Part shown: piece by piece, positions 25,847 through 34,566 of the stretch | Layout: each line of letters begins with the position of its first letter | Position numbering within the stretch: position 1 is the first letter of the stretch | Program-made: the position numbers and the translations under genes | The notes under the pieces: generated by a model | Told to the model about the DNA's origin: nothing | Databases searched by the model: none | Seen by the model: the letters and a program-made list of their open reading frames with translations, nothing else | NCBI RefSeq assembly: GCF_024700075.1 | Contig: NZ_JAJONE010000001.1 | Coordinates: 4,797,001-4,861,000, forward strand | Origin: Hymenobacter sp. J193 | GTDB taxonomy: Bacteria > Bacteroidota > Bacteroidia > Cytophagales > Hymenobacteraceae | Length of the DNA stretch: 64,000 nt | Direction: 5' to 3'

Positions 25847-26659
25847 TTAGGGCTTCAGGCCGGCCGGAATGCCATTGGGAAAGCGCGTCTGGATTTCCTG
25901 CTGAATTTCCTGGGTACGGTTGCCGGGGTTCGGGTGCGTCTGCAGAAACTCCGGGCCGCTGCCTTTGCCGCCGCTTTGCTCCAGCACCTGCATCACCTGT
26001 AGCAGGGCCCGGGGGTCGTACCCGGCATCGGATACATAGTCGACGCCCACGCGGTCGGCTTCCAGCTCGTCTTCGCGGCTGAAGCGCAACGACACCACTT
26101 TGGCCACGGCAGCAGCTATAGCGGCATTGGCAATGGAGCCGCCGGGACGTTCGGAGTCGTAAGCGGCAATACCAGCGGCACCAGCCAGGCCCTGCGTGAG
26201 CTGCGACTTGGCCAGCTGCTCGGCTGAGTGCCGCTGAATCACGTGTCCGATTTCGTGGGCCAGTACGCCGGCCACCTGGCCTTCGGATTTAAGCTGCTTC
26301 ACCAGCCCCGCTGTCACGAACACCTGCCCGCCGGGCAGCGCAAACGCATTGATGGTCTGGTCATCAGCCAGCAAATGAAAGTCGAACTTGTAGGGGGAAC
26401 GAACGGCCGGGGAACCCTGGATAATGGCATTGCCAATCCGGTCGATGGTGTTTTGGGCTTCCTGGTCGGGGTACAAACCGCCGTACTGCTGGGCCATTTC
26501 GGGGGCCGCCTGCAAACCCAGGGCAATTTCCTGGTCGGTGGTCATATTCACGTGCTGCGTTTCACCGGTGACGGGGTTCGTCTGGCGGTTGCAGTAGTAG
26601 GTAATCAGTGAAAAGCCCCCGACAATCAGGGCGATGAGGTAGCGTAGGTTGCCGCGCAT
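25847..26659 (-). CDS. M48-family zinc metalloprotease
   Basis: The protein has 270 aa. An N-terminal hydrophobic segment (ALIVGGFSLITYYC) may be a signal anchor or a lipoprotein signal ending at Cys23. 'NAFALPGGQVFVTAGL' and the zinc motif HEIGH (H135) are followed by 'FSREDELEADRVGVDYV', supplying the third ligand, and 'LQTHPNPGNRTQEI' at the C-terminus. It is similar in layout to the M48 protein at 18833-19648, so the window holds two such proteases. It likely takes part in envelope protein quality control. Confidence 0.93.
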   Translation of the reverse strand: MRGNLRYLIALIVGGFSLITYYCNRQTNPVTGETQHVNMTTDQEIALGLQAAPEMAQQYGGLYPDQEAQNTIDRIGNAIIQGSPAVRSPYKFDFHLLADDQTINAFALPGGQVFVTAGLVKQLKSEGQVAGVLAHEIGHVIQRHSAEQLAKSQLTQGLAGAAGIAAYDSERPGGSIANAAIAAAVAKVVSLRFSREDELEADRVGVDYVSDAGYDPRALLQVMQVLEQSGGKGSGPEFLQTHPNPGNRTQEIQQEIQTRFPNGIPAGLKP

Positions 26660-26875
26660 TATGGAGGGAGAATAGGGGCGTGGGAGAGAGAAGCGCCGCT
26701 GGCCCGCAGGCCAGGGTTTGCAGTGTAACGCGTAGGCGTAAGCAGGGTTGCAGTGGCTGTGGGCCGGCCGCTTGTCACCTTACGGCCGCGTTTTGCGTAG
26801 AGGGCGCGGGACGCCCCTGGGGGCAAACCACATTATACTCCTCTCCTCTTTTCTTCCCTGTCTTCTTCCGAACAC

Positions 26876-27070
26876 ATGAATCAGAAACGCACTTTTGGCG
26901 CCATCCTCACTATTCTTGGCATTGTAGGCATCATCTACGGGGCGCTGGGCTTCATGCAGGTTGCCGGGGTGACGCTGGGCAAAATGAACTCCATCGTACC
27001 CTTCGTAGTCGGACTGATTTTCTTCTTTGCCGGCATCAACCTGGTAAAAGCGACCGGCGACCGGTCCTGA
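26876..27070 (+). CDS. small two-helix membrane protein
   Basis: The protein has 64 aa. Two hydrophobic helices (about residues 8-27 and 40-59, the second 'IVPFVVGLIFFFAGINLV') are joined by a short loop. There is no recognised domain. Small proteins of this type are common in Bacteroidota but uncharacterised. It is followed 32 nt later by a perfect 17-bp terminator hairpin, which supports it as a real transcription unit. Confidence 0.75.
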   Translation: MNQKRTFGAILTILGIVGIIYGALGFMQVAGVTLGKMNSIVPFVVGLIFFFAGINLVKATGDRS

Positions 27071-27101
27071 TGAAGTAACCGGCTGCGTACTTACTCATAC
27101 C

Positions 27102-27140
27102 ACAAAGGCCCTTCGGATACTGAATCCGAAGGGCCTTTGT
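27102..27140. terminator. bidirectional terminator
   Basis: A perfect 17-bp stem (27102-27118 with 27124-27140) has an ACTGA loop and A/T-rich outer bases. It separates the convergent small membrane protein and L,D-transpeptidase genes. Confidence 0.88.
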
Positions 27141-27171
27141 TATGCTTCTGCACTTGGTTTTGGCACATACA

Positions 27172-27984
27172 TCAGCCCACTACCTGCAGGCCTTTGGCCC
27201 GCGCAAAGCCGTACAGAGCCGAGTCCAGGGTCAGCCAGGCCGAAGCATAAGAAACGTTTTGCGGAGCGTGCGCAAACACCACTGAGCCCGCCTGAATGGC
27301 ACGAATAATCCGCGGCGCCTCAGTTACGGGCAGGGCCGGGCAGCCCTGGCTGCGTCCCAGCCGACCGTGCTGACGCACAAAGGCCTCACTCACGTAATCG
27401 GCGCCGTGGACCACTACGGCCCGGTCGGCGGCGTGGGAGTTGTAGTCGTCGTCCATCCCGTGCAGCTTTAGCGACAGGCCGTGCTTGCCAGTGTATGGCT
27501 GGCCCGTTACGTAAAAGCCCAGGCTGCTCATCTCGGAGCCGTTGCGGTTAGAAAATGTCCGGGCAAGATCTTCACCGGTGTTTTTGCCGTGCGCTACCAG
27601 CGTGTGGTGCAACAGCCGGTTCTGGCGCACGTCAATTACCCACAGACGCTTCTGGCGGCTGGGCAGGTTGAAATCGATGATGGTGAGGGGCGCGCCGGCA
27701 GCAGCGGAGCCGTGCTGCTGCAGATTGTAGTAGCCCAGCAGCGCCTTGCGGTATACATCAGGCCGCAGACCGGTAAGGGAAAGGCGGGCGGCCGTGTAGG
27801 TGCGCAATACTTCCTGCTCAAACGCCGTCTGGTAGAATGCGCGCTGCACTTCACTAAGCTGTACGCTGCGTGGATTGCCGCCCGCCCGAGGCGGGGCGGC
27901 CACAGCGGCTTCTGCTCCCAGCACACTTATCACTCCCAGCATCAGCCCACTAACCCTGCGCAACAGTCCTTTCATACGCTTCAT
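27172..27984 (-). CDS. murein L,D-transpeptidase catalytic-domain protein (YkuD_2 type)
   Basis: The protein has 270 aa. A signal peptide (about 1-30, cut near 'AVAAPP') sends it to the periplasm. The catalytic region has 'IIDFNLPSRQKRLWVID', 'VVVHGADYVSE' (H193) and 'GRSQGCPALP' with nucleophile C215, the HG..S.GC signature of YkuD-like enzymes. It may form 3-3 crosslinks or attach proteins to peptidoglycan. It is monocistronic and divergent from a small lipoprotein gene. Confidence 0.9.
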   Translation of the reverse strand: MKRMKGLLRRVSGLMLGVISVLGAEAAVAAPPRAGGNPRSVQLSEVQRAFYQTAFEQEVLRTYTAARLSLTGLRPDVYRKALLGYYNLQQHGSAAAGAPLTIIDFNLPSRQKRLWVIDVRQNRLLHHTLVAHGKNTGEDLARTFSNRNGSEMSSLGFYVTGQPYTGKHGLSLKLHGMDDDYNSHAADRAVVVHGADYVSEAFVRQHGRLGRSQGCPALPVTEAPRIIRAIQAGSVVFAHAPQNVSYASAWLTLDSALYGFARAKGLQVVG

Positions 27985-28100
27985 TCTGGTTGCTCCTAAA
28001 CTACTGCCACCGGCCCTGCAAGGCTGGTACTACTGCCAAATTAGTAGTTTTACGGCGTGCTCCCAACGCCCTGCCCTTCGCCCTGGTTCCGTATGCAAGT

Positions 28101-28478
28101 TTGTCGCGCCGTTTTTTTGCTTCGGCTTTGCTGCTAGCTGGCTGCAGCCACCAAGCGGCCTCCCTGCCGGGCTTCGAGGCAGCTACCTGGCGCTCAGACC
28201 CGTACGCCTGCAACGACACGCGCGCCAGCCAGTTGACGGTGCTCCAGAAAAACCGCGAAGCGCTGTACGGCGTCCACACCGATGCCATTGACAAGCTCCT
28301 GGGTCGGCCCGATGAAGTAGAGCTTTCGGCCCAGACTGAGAAGGTGTACATCTATTATCTGCGGCCGGGCGCGCAGTGTGAGGCTGGACACCCCCGGTCA
28401 CAGGCAGCCAAACTAAGCTTGCGTTTCGACCCGCTGGGGTTAGTTTCGGAAGTGCTACTGCCGGTAGCGCACCAGTAA
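28101..28478 (+). CDS. small lipoprotein, start uncertain
   Basis: The chosen start is TTG 28101 (125 aa), which gives an ideal lipoprotein signal 'RRFFASALLLAGCSHQ'. No in-frame ATG exists. An ATG at 28093 is out of frame by one base across the T7 run at 28112-28118; with eight Ts it would read MQVCRAVFFASALLLAGC. So the true start may be that ATG with an indel. The mature part contains 'LLGRPDEVELSAQTEKVYIYYLRPG', written here as residues spanning the BamE/SmpA-like 'LGRPDE...YYL' pattern, suggesting a small beta-rich domain. Function is unknown. Confidence 0.6.
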   Translation: MSRRFFASALLLAGCSHQAASLPGFEAATWRSDPYACNDTRASQLTVLQKNREALYGVHTDAIDKLLGRPDEVELSAQTEKVYIYYLRPGAQCEAGHPRSQAAKLSLRFDPLGLVSEVLLPVAHQ

Positions 28479-28489
28479 GTTCGCGGAGA

Positions 28490-28897
28490 CTAGCCTCGGG
28501 TGTCTTCGCTGATAGTAGCTGGCTCTCCGGAAGCCGGATAACTGGCCTGCAGCAGCTGCTCTACCTGGGCGGGCCGCAGAATCTTGCGGCATTCCTGCTC
28601 ATAGTACGTGTCCAAGGCCTGGCTTTGGAGACGCAGCTGCTCCGGGTCGCCCCCGTAGTGCCATTGCAGCTCATCCTGGCGGGCTACCATGGTGAGGTAA
28701 AGCACATGCATGCGCACCTGCTGGGCTTGCGTGAGATGGAGGCTCTGGCTTAGGTCGCGGGTGATGACGCGGCTGCGTACGGCCGTGCGCACGGATGCCA
28801 GCGGGCAAGGTAGTTCCACCACCTGGTCGCCGGCCTGGGCCGCTGCGGGAGCCAGTGAAACAAAGCTCAACAGAAGCGTTAGTAAAGTGCGTGTCAT
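28490..28897 (-). CDS. small exported helical protein (Spy/CpxP-like pattern)
   Basis: The protein has 135 aa. A signal peptide (LLTLLLSFVSLAPAAAQA) is followed by helices with 'SLHLTQAQQVRMHVLYLTM' and 'YYEQECRKILRPAQVEQLLQ'. The order 'L(T/N)x(A/G)Q...I...PxQ...' recalls Spy/CpxP-like periplasmic proteins. It has the same layout as the genes at 43743 and 44336 in this window. The 251 nt upstream (28898-29148) are AT-rich and contain no gene that I can see. Confidence 0.7.
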   Translation of the reverse strand: MTRTLLTLLLSFVSLAPAAAQAGDQVVELPCPLASVRTAVRSRVITRDLSQSLHLTQAQQVRMHVLYLTMVARQDELQWHYGGDPEQLRLQSQALDTYYEQECRKILRPAQVEQLLQASYPASGEPATISEDTRG

Positions 28898-29148
28898 AGC
28901 CGGGTAGTGTATACAAAGAAGCTGCAGGATGCGCAGACTGGTTTATGAATACCGTAGAAACCGGCCGTTACACGGGTTTCGTTCCTTCAAGTTATAACTT
29001 ATTTTCAATAAATAGAAGATAAAATACTATTAAAATATATAGCCGTTACGTTCGCCTGTGCCTTATCCTATAAAACGGTAGTCGTACAAAAGCCCGCTCC
29101 ATACGCCACTGGCTTTTGAAACAGGCTTTCCTGCTGTTTTTTTGCCAT

Positions 29149-29619
29149 CTACTCCACTCCCTGCATGGGCATGTGGTCGGGGCTTTTGAAGTATTGCATT
29201 GCTACCAGAGAGATGATAACGCCCGACATAGCGCCCTGCAGCAGAATGGCCAGAAAGCAGATGGTTATCGACAGATCTGCCCCGAATAGGTCGGTGGTGC
29301 GTAGCTGCTCTACCAGGCCGGGGTTGAGAACAGCATAGGCCAGGAAAAAGAACCCAAATGCCACCGAAGCCACAATGGCCGTGATGATGCCTGTGCCGAA
29401 TCCGTGCAGGTAGGGCATCCGGTCGTGGCGGTAGCGCCGGTAGCGGGCAATGGCCAGGCAGATGCCTACGGCCAGTATTACCACGTTGAGGTAGCTCAGC
29501 TCCACGCGGCCAGTGAGGCCCAGCAGGCCAGCTACCAGAAAATAGAGAACCATGCCAGCGGCCGTCAGCAAGCCATAGCGGACGCCGTTGTTTTCGGGGG
29601 TGATGCGTAAATCAGCCAT
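29149..29619 (-). CDS. DUF4199-family membrane protein
   Basis: From ATG 29619 (MADLRITPEN) the protein has 156 aa. Four hydrophobic segments are visible: 'GLLTAAGMVLYFLVAGLLG', 'YLNVVILAVGICLAI', 'IITAIVASVAFGFFFLAY' and 'ITICFLAILLQGAMSGV'. The central 'GFGTGIITA' and pattern of helices fit DUF4199, a Bacteroidota inner-membrane family without assigned function. It is monocistronic. Confidence 0.85.
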   Translation of the reverse strand: MADLRITPENNGVRYGLLTAAGMVLYFLVAGLLGLTGRVELSYLNVVILAVGICLAIARYRRYRHDRMPYLHGFGTGIITAIVASVAFGFFFLAYAVLNPGLVEQLRTTDLFGADLSITICFLAILLQGAMSGVIISLVAMQYFKSPDHMPMQGVE

Positions 29620-29837
29620 AACAAAAAGAGCAGTGAAAAGTGAAAATGGGCCCATCGGAACTCCCGCAGACCGCTGTCTTGTTCAGTACCAGCTGGTTGC
29701 CGGCCTGTTCAACGTCTATACGCAGCCCGCCGCCTGGGTAGTTGTGCCGGCCGGTAGTTTTCTGTGGGCTACCCCGCCGAGGCGCTTTCCGGCCGGCTAA
29801 ATGCCCCCTAGCGCACGGAGGCCCAGGCATTTTTCCT

Positions 29838-29845
29838 TACTTTTG
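29838..29845 (+). promoter_or_regulatory. -7 box TACTTTTG upstream of the ABC-F gene
   Basis: An exact TAnnTTTG element lies 52 nt before the start codon. No clear -33 TTTG is seen. Confidence 0.5.
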
Positions 29846-29897
29846 CGCGCCGCTGGGCCGGTAGGCTTTCCTGCGCATTCGACCTTCTTGCCTTTTT

Positions 29898-31520
29898 ATG
29901 ATCAGCACCACCAACGTTAGCTTGCGCTACGGCAAGCGCATCCTGTTCGAAGACGTCACCATCAAGTTTATGCCCGGCAACGTGTACGGCCTCATCGGGG
30001 CCAACGGCGCCGGGAAGTCCACGTTCCTGAAGATTCTCTCGGGCGAGATTGAGCCCAATACCGGCGCGGTGGATATGCCCAAGGGTGCCCGCCTCTCGGT
30101 GCTCAAGCAGAACCAGTTTGCCTACGACGCCTACCCCGTGCTCCAGACCGTGATTATGGGTCACACGCGCCTTTGGAAGGTGATGGAGGAAAAAGACGCC
30201 ATCTACGCCAAGGCTGATTTTACGGACGCCGACGGGGAGCGGGCCGCCGAGCTGGAAGGCGAGTTTGCCGACCTCGAAGGCTGGAACGCCGAGTACGAAG
30301 CCGCCGAGCTGCTGTCCGGCCTGGGCATTGGCGAAGACAAGCATCACACCCTGATGAGCGACCTGGGCACCTCCGACAAAGTGCGGGTGCTGCTGGCCCA
30401 GGCCCTGTTTGGCAACCCCGACGTGCTGCTGCTGGACGAACCCACCAACGGCCTCGACGCCGAAACCGTGCTGTGGCTGGAGAACTTCCTCGACTCGTTC
30501 CAGAACACGGTGATTGTGGTTAGCCACGACCGTCACTTCCTGGATGCCGTGTGTAACTACATGGCCGACCTGGACTTCTCCAAAATCACGATGTACCCCG
30601 GCAACTACTCGTTTTGGTACGAGAGCAGCCAGCTGGTTTTGCGCCAGCGTCAGGAAGTAAACAAGAAAACTGAAGACAAGCGCAAGGAGCTGGAAGAGTT
30701 TGTGCGCCGCTTCTCGGCCAACGCCTCCAAATCCAAGCAGGCTACCTCGCGCCAGAAGCTGCTGCAGAAGCTCACCCTGGAGGAAATCAAGCCCAGCTCG
30801 CGCAAGTACCCCTACATTGCCTTCAAGCCCGAGCGCGAAGCCGGCAACCAGCTGCTGGCGGTAGACAACCTGAGCGCCTCGGTGGATGGGCAGGTGATTT
30901 TCAAGAACGTGTCGTTTGCGCTTGATAAGAAGGACAAGGTGGCCATCATCAGCCGCGACGACCGGGCCGCTTCCCTCCTGTTCGACATCCTGTTTGAGCA
31001 GGCCAAGCCCGAGTCCGGCTCGTTTAAGTGGGGCACCACCATCACGCCCAGCTACTTTCCCAAGGAAAACGAGGCGTTCTTCGATACTGATCTGAACCTG
31101 GTGGACTGGCTGCGGCAGTATAGCACCGAGAAGGACGAGTCGTTTATCCGGGGCTTCCTGGGCCGCATGCTGTTCTCAGGCGAGGAGTCGCAGAAGAAAA
31201 GCAACGTGCTGAGCGGGGGCGAAAAGGTGCGCTGCATGCTTTCCAAGATTATGATGGAAAGCGGCAACGTGCTGGTGCTCGACGACCCCACGAACCACCT
31301 CGACCTGGAAAGCATTACGGCCCTCAACAACTCCCTGCAGGAGTTCAACGGCACGCTCATCTTCGCCTCCCACGACTTGCAGGTAGTGGAAACCGTGGCC
31401 AACCGCATCATTGAACTCACGCCCACCGGCATCATCGACCGGCGCATGCATTACGAGGAGTACCTGGCCGACGAGAACATCAAAACTCAGCGCCAGCGCA
31501 TGTACCAACTTGTATCGTAG
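29898..31520 (+). CDS. ABC-F family ATPase (YbiT-like), second nucleotide site degenerate
   Basis: The protein has 540 aa: two ABC domains joined by a basic helical linker, no membrane helices. Domain 1 has Walker A 'GANGAGKST' (34-42) and Walker B 'LLLDEPTNGLD', but its signature is 'LGTSDKVRVLL' rather than LSGGxK. Domain 2 has a good signature 'LSGGEKVRCML' and Walker B 'LVLDDPTNHLDLES', but its Walker A is replaced by 'IISRDDRAASLLF' (about 350-362) without the Lys. So one composite site is likely inactive, a pattern I recall in YbiT-like ABC-F proteins of Bacteroidota. ABC-F proteins act on the ribosome during translation. Confidence 0.9.
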   Translation: MISTTNVSLRYGKRILFEDVTIKFMPGNVYGLIGANGAGKSTFLKILSGEIEPNTGAVDMPKGARLSVLKQNQFAYDAYPVLQTVIMGHTRLWKVMEEKDAIYAKADFTDADGERAAELEGEFADLEGWNAEYEAAELLSGLGIGEDKHHTLMSDLGTSDKVRVLLAQALFGNPDVLLLDEPTNGLDAETVLWLENFLDSFQNTVIVVSHDRHFLDAVCNYMADLDFSKITMYPGNYSFWYESSQLVLRQRQEVNKKTEDKRKELEEFVRRFSANASKSKQATSRQKLLQKLTLEEIKPSSRKYPYIAFKPEREAGNQLLAVDNLSASVDGQVIFKNVSFALDKKDKVAIISRDDRAASLLFDILFEQAKPESGSFKWGTTITPSYFPKENEAFFDTDLNLVDWLRQYSTEKDESFIRGFLGRMLFSGEESQKKSNVLSGGEKVRCMLSKIMMESGNVLVLDDPTNHLDLESITALNNSLQEFNGTLIFASHDLQVVETVANRIIELTPTGIIDRRMHYEEYLADENIKTQRQRMYQLVS

Positions 31521-31538
31521 GCGCGTTGTAGCCCCGCT

Positions 31539-32287
31539 ATGAAACAACTCCTGCTTTTGCTTTCCCTCGGGGGGCCAGCCTGTGGCTGGCCCCGGCCGTG
31601 CGCGCCCAAACCACCGACAGCACCCAGACGGCCAAGCCCGAGCTGAACACGGCCCCACCGGCCCCGACCCGGCAGCCTGCTACACCCGCCCCGGTGTATA
31701 CGCCCGCTGAGCCCACGCCGCGTGCCTCCGAGGACATACCGGCTCCGCAGCCTGGCACCCGGCCCGAGGTACAGGCTCCGCAGGTACCCCGTAAGTTTTT
31801 TCTGTACTCCAACTTCGGGCTGGGCTATAGTAACTCTGGCGGCTTCGGCAGCCAGTTTAACTTCAGCCTGTCGCCGGCCATTGGCTACCGGGTTTCCGAT
31901 AGATTTTCCATTGGCCCCGGGGTTAGCTATGCTTACAATAACTACGGCTTGGAGCGTGGCTATGTACAGCAAGGCTTCCCGAAAAACATCAGCACCAACA
32001 GCTACGGCGTGAAAGTCTTCGCGCAATATCGGGTCATTGACCAGTTTTTTGCGCACGGCGAGTATGAGGTCACATTTGCCGAAACTACTCCTGAGACTAT
32101 CTATCTGGGTGGTCCCTACACAGAGAAACACACAGTTTCCACCCCGTTGCTGGGCGCTGGCTACCGCCAGCAGTTTGGTGATAGGGCCGCCGGTGATATT
32201 CTACTGCTCTATAACTTCAACGATGGGCTATACAAAGTTTACGGCCAGCCTGTCATTCGTTTCTGCTTTCTGTTCGACCTGAAATAG
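31539..32287 (+). CDS. outer-membrane beta-barrel protein, frameshift in G6 run of signal peptide
   Basis: ATG 31539 starts a good signal peptide 'MKQLLLLLSLGG'. The mature frame resumes as 'SLWLAPAVRAQTTDST' only if one G is added to the G6 run at 31569-31574. The mature protein has a Pro/Thr/Ala-rich spacer (about 50 residues), then 'KFFLYSNFGLGYSNSGGFG' and alternating strands ending in 'RFCFLFDLK', an aromatic end typical of outer-membrane barrels. It is likely an 8-strand OmpA/OmpW-like barrel; the family is unassigned. It lies 18 nt after the ABC-F gene. The break could be sequencing error or an on/off switch. Confidence 0.75.
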
Positions 32288-32300
32288 CACTCTTTAGCCT

Positions 32301-32345
32301 ATAACAAAAAGGGCTGCTCCGGTATGGAGCAGCCCTTTTTGTTAT
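32301..32345. terminator. bidirectional terminator
   Basis: A 20-bp stem (32301-32320 with 32326-32345) has a GGTAT loop, with A5 and T5 runs in the outer part. It lies between convergent genes. Confidence 0.9.
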
Positions 32346-32360
32346 GAGAAGCCTGAGTAT

Positions 32361-32528
32361 CTACACCCGGCCACCGCGGATTAGGCGCAGCACTACGGCG
32401 ATGATGGCAATAACCAGCAGGATGTGAATCAGGTTGTTGCCCTGAATGCCCGTGCCCAGAATGCCGAAGAAGCCGAGGGCCCAGATGATGATCAGGATGA
32501 CGGCAATGATATACAGCAGATTACCCAT
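32361..32528 (-). CDS. lmo0937-family small membrane protein
   Basis: The protein has 55 aa from ATG 32528 (MGNLLYIIAV). Two hydrophobic segments flank 'ALGFFGILGTGIQGNNLIHIL', here described as residues 18-38, ending in a basic tail 'RLIRGGRV'. This is the lmo0937/DUF5670 pattern. Function is unknown; relatives are often stress-induced. Upstream, the 342-nt gap 32529-32870 holds a palindrome at 32592 and the promoter of the next gene, and nothing else that I can identify. Confidence 0.85.
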   Translation of the reverse strand: MGNLLYIIAVILIIIWALGFFGILGTGIQGNNLIHILLVIAIIAVVLRLIRGGRV

Positions 32529-32591
32529 GGTGGTGAAGGTGAAATGTGGTTGGAAATTGGAGAGGAGAGAAACCACCACCCTACTGCCAGA

Positions 32592-32607
32592 TTTTGTTTA
32601 AACAAAA
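32592..32607. promoter_or_regulatory. 16-bp perfect palindrome, possible operator
   Basis: TTTTGTTTAAACAAAA lies 64 nt upstream of the small membrane protein gene. It could be a regulator site, but no cognate regulator can be named. Confidence 0.35.
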
Positions 32608-32790
32608 ACGCTGGTAAGGTGATTTGCGGTTTTGTACGGGGGTATTTGGAAAAGGATATAAATCGATAGGAAAATTCTTAGCCGGCCGGCTGCCGCACCT
32701 AGGGAAACTGATTGGCGTTGCCAGAGTTGACAGCAGTTTTTTCTTTCCCTTGGCTTGCCCACCAGGCGTGACCCGGGCGCAGGATGGTAG

Positions 32791-32820
32791 TTGACCCCGC
32801 CGGATTTCCGGCTAGCTTTG
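32791..32820 (+). promoter_or_regulatory. Bacteroidota-type promoter of the dehydrogenase gene
   Basis: TTG at 32791-32793, 19 nt, then TAGCTTTG at 32813-32820. Both the boxes and the spacing fit. The start codon lies 51 nt downstream. Confidence 0.7.
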
Positions 32821-32870
32821 CGGGCGTGGACCGTTAGTGGCCCGCGCTTCCCACCCAACCTGTTTTTCGT

Positions 32871-33761
32871 ATGCAACATGTAGCCGTTATTGGCTCGGGC
32901 ACCATGGGCAATGGCATTGCCCACGTTTTTGCCCAACACGGGTTTCCCGTGGCGCTTATCGACATCAATCAATCGGCGCTCGACCGGGCCCTGGCCACCA
33001 TTGGCAAAAACCTCGAGCGGCAGGTAGCTAAAGGCACCTTATCGGAAGCCGACAAGGGCGCCACGTTGGGCCGCATCACGACCTATACCAGCTTGGCTGA
33101 GGGCGTAGCCCAGGCCGATGTGGTGGTAGAAGCCGCCACCGAAAACGTGGAATTGAAGCTCAACATCTTCCGGGAGCTGGACCAGCACGCTCCGGCCGGC
33201 GCCATTCTGGCCTCTAATACGTCTTCTATTTCCATCACCAAAATTGCGGCCGTCACCAAGCGCCCCGCCCAGGTGATTGGCATGCACTTTATGAACCCCG
33301 TACCGGTGATGAAGCTGGTGGAGGTCATTCGCGGCTACGCTACGTCAGATGAAGTAACGACCCGGGTGATGGACCTCTCGCGGCAGCTGGGCAAAACGCC
33401 CACGGAGGTAAACGATTACCCCGGCTTCGTGGCCAACCGCATTCTGATGCCCATGATCAACGAGGCCATCATTACCTTGTTTGAGGGCGTGGCCGGCGTA
33501 GAGGAAATCGACACGGTCATGAAGCTGGGCATGGCCCACCCCATGGGCCCCCTGCAGTTGGCCGATTTCATTGGGCTGGACGTGTGCCTGGCTATTCTGC
33601 GGGTGCTGCACGAGGGCCTCGGCAACCCCAAGTACGCCCCCTGCCCCCTGTTGGTAAACATGGTAATGGCCGGCCGGCTAGGTGTGAAATCGGGTGAAGG
33701 CTTCTACGCCTGGACGCCGGGCTCCAAAGACCTGGTAGTAGCCGAACGGTTTCGCCGGTAA
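32871..33761 (+). CDS. 3-hydroxyacyl-CoA (3-hydroxybutyryl-CoA) dehydrogenase
   Basis: The protein has 296 aa. The NAD-binding Rossmann motif 'VIGSGTMGNGIAHVFAQHG' is at residues 5-23. 'ASNTSSISITKIA' and the catalytic 'GMHFMNPVPVMKLVEVI' follow, then the C-terminal domain 'VNDYPGFVANRILMPMINEA' and 'GMAHPMGPLQLADFIGLD'. It catalyses NAD-dependent interconversion of 3-hydroxyacyl-CoA and acetoacyl-CoA in fatty acid degradation or butyrate-type metabolism. Stand-alone Hbd/PaaH-like length. It has its own promoter and terminator. Confidence 0.95.
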   Translation: MQHVAVIGSGTMGNGIAHVFAQHGFPVALIDINQSALDRALATIGKNLERQVAKGTLSEADKGATLGRITTYTSLAEGVAQADVVVEAATENVELKLNIFRELDQHAPAGAILASNTSSISITKIAAVTKRPAQVIGMHFMNPVPVMKLVEVIRGYATSDEVTTRVMDLSRQLGKTPTEVNDYPGFVANRILMPMINEAIITLFEGVAGVEEIDTVMKLGMAHPMGPLQLADFIGLDVCLAILRVLHEGLGNPKYAPCPLLVNMVMAGRLGVKSGEGFYAWTPGSKDLVVAERFRR

Positions 33762-33818
33762 GCAGCTATCCGCCCACTGGCCCTCACGGCTATTAGGCGG
33801 GACTTGCAGCAAATCATG

Positions 33819-33850
33819 AAGTGCCTGTCGAGTTGTCGGCAGGCACTTTT
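33819..33850 (+). terminator. intrinsic terminator
   Basis: AAGTGCCTG (33819-33827) pairs with CAGGCACTT (33840-33848), followed by TT. It lies 58 nt after the dehydrogenase stop. Confidence 0.75.
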
Positions 33851-34007
33851 GCGTTCCTGGAAGCCGCTGGCTGATTAGCCGGCACGATCTGCCGCCGGTA
33901 TGTAAGCGTCGGCCGGCTGGCCAGTGGGTAGCTTTCCGGTGAAACCTTCGGAGGCTGAATACGCTTATAGTGTATCCTTTTTCAGTGTAATTCTCTTTCC
34001 TAGCTAC

Positions 34008-34544
34008 ATGGAACAAGCCACGTTTGGCGGCGGCTGCTTTTGGTGCACCGAAGCCGTATTTCAGAATCTCAAGGGTGTGCAGAAAGTTGTGTCGGGCTAC
34101 ACCGGCGGACGCATTGCTAACCCTACCTATAAGGAAGTGTGCAGCGGCCTCACGGGCCACAACGAGGTTATTCAAATCACCTTCGACCCGGCCGTTATCA
34201 GCTACGAGGAGCTGCTGGAAATCTTCTGGAAAACCCACGACCCTACCACCCTCAACCAGCAAGGCAACGACGTGGGCACCCAGTACCGCTCGGGCATCTA
34301 CACCCAAAACGAGGAGCAGCAGCACCTGGCCGAAGCCTACAAGCAGAAGCTCACCGCCGCCAACGCCTTCAACGGCCCCATCACCACCGAAATCCTGCCC
34401 CTGAAGGTGTTCTACCCCGCCGAGAACTACCACCAGAACTACTACAACCTGAACGGCTCCCAGCCCTACTGCCAGTTTGTGGTGAAAAGCAAAGTAGATA
34501 AAGTAAAGACCGTGTTCGGGGATAAATTACGCGAGGCGGTATAA
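34008..34544 (+). CDS. msrA: peptide methionine sulfoxide reductase A
   Basis: The protein has 178 aa from ATG 34008. The catalytic motif 'FGGGCFWCTEAVF' places the nucleophilic Cys at residue 10, so the start is well defined. 'GYTGG', 'TGHNEVIQITFDP', 'FWKTHDPTTLNQQGNDVGTQYRSGI' (broken across residues 76-100) and 'AENYHQNYY' are standard MsrA features. It reduces methionine-S-sulfoxide in damaged proteins, recycled by thioredoxin. There is no signal peptide, so it is cytoplasmic. Confidence 0.96.
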   Translation: MEQATFGGGCFWCTEAVFQNLKGVQKVVSGYTGGRIANPTYKEVCSGLTGHNEVIQITFDPAVISYEELLEIFWKTHDPTTLNQQGNDVGTQYRSGIYTQNEEQQHLAEAYKQKLTAANAFNGPITTEILPLKVFYPAENYHQNYYNLNGSQPYCQFVVKSKVDKVKTVFGDKLREAV

Positions 34545-34566
34545 GCCGGCCCTCTTTTTTACAACA

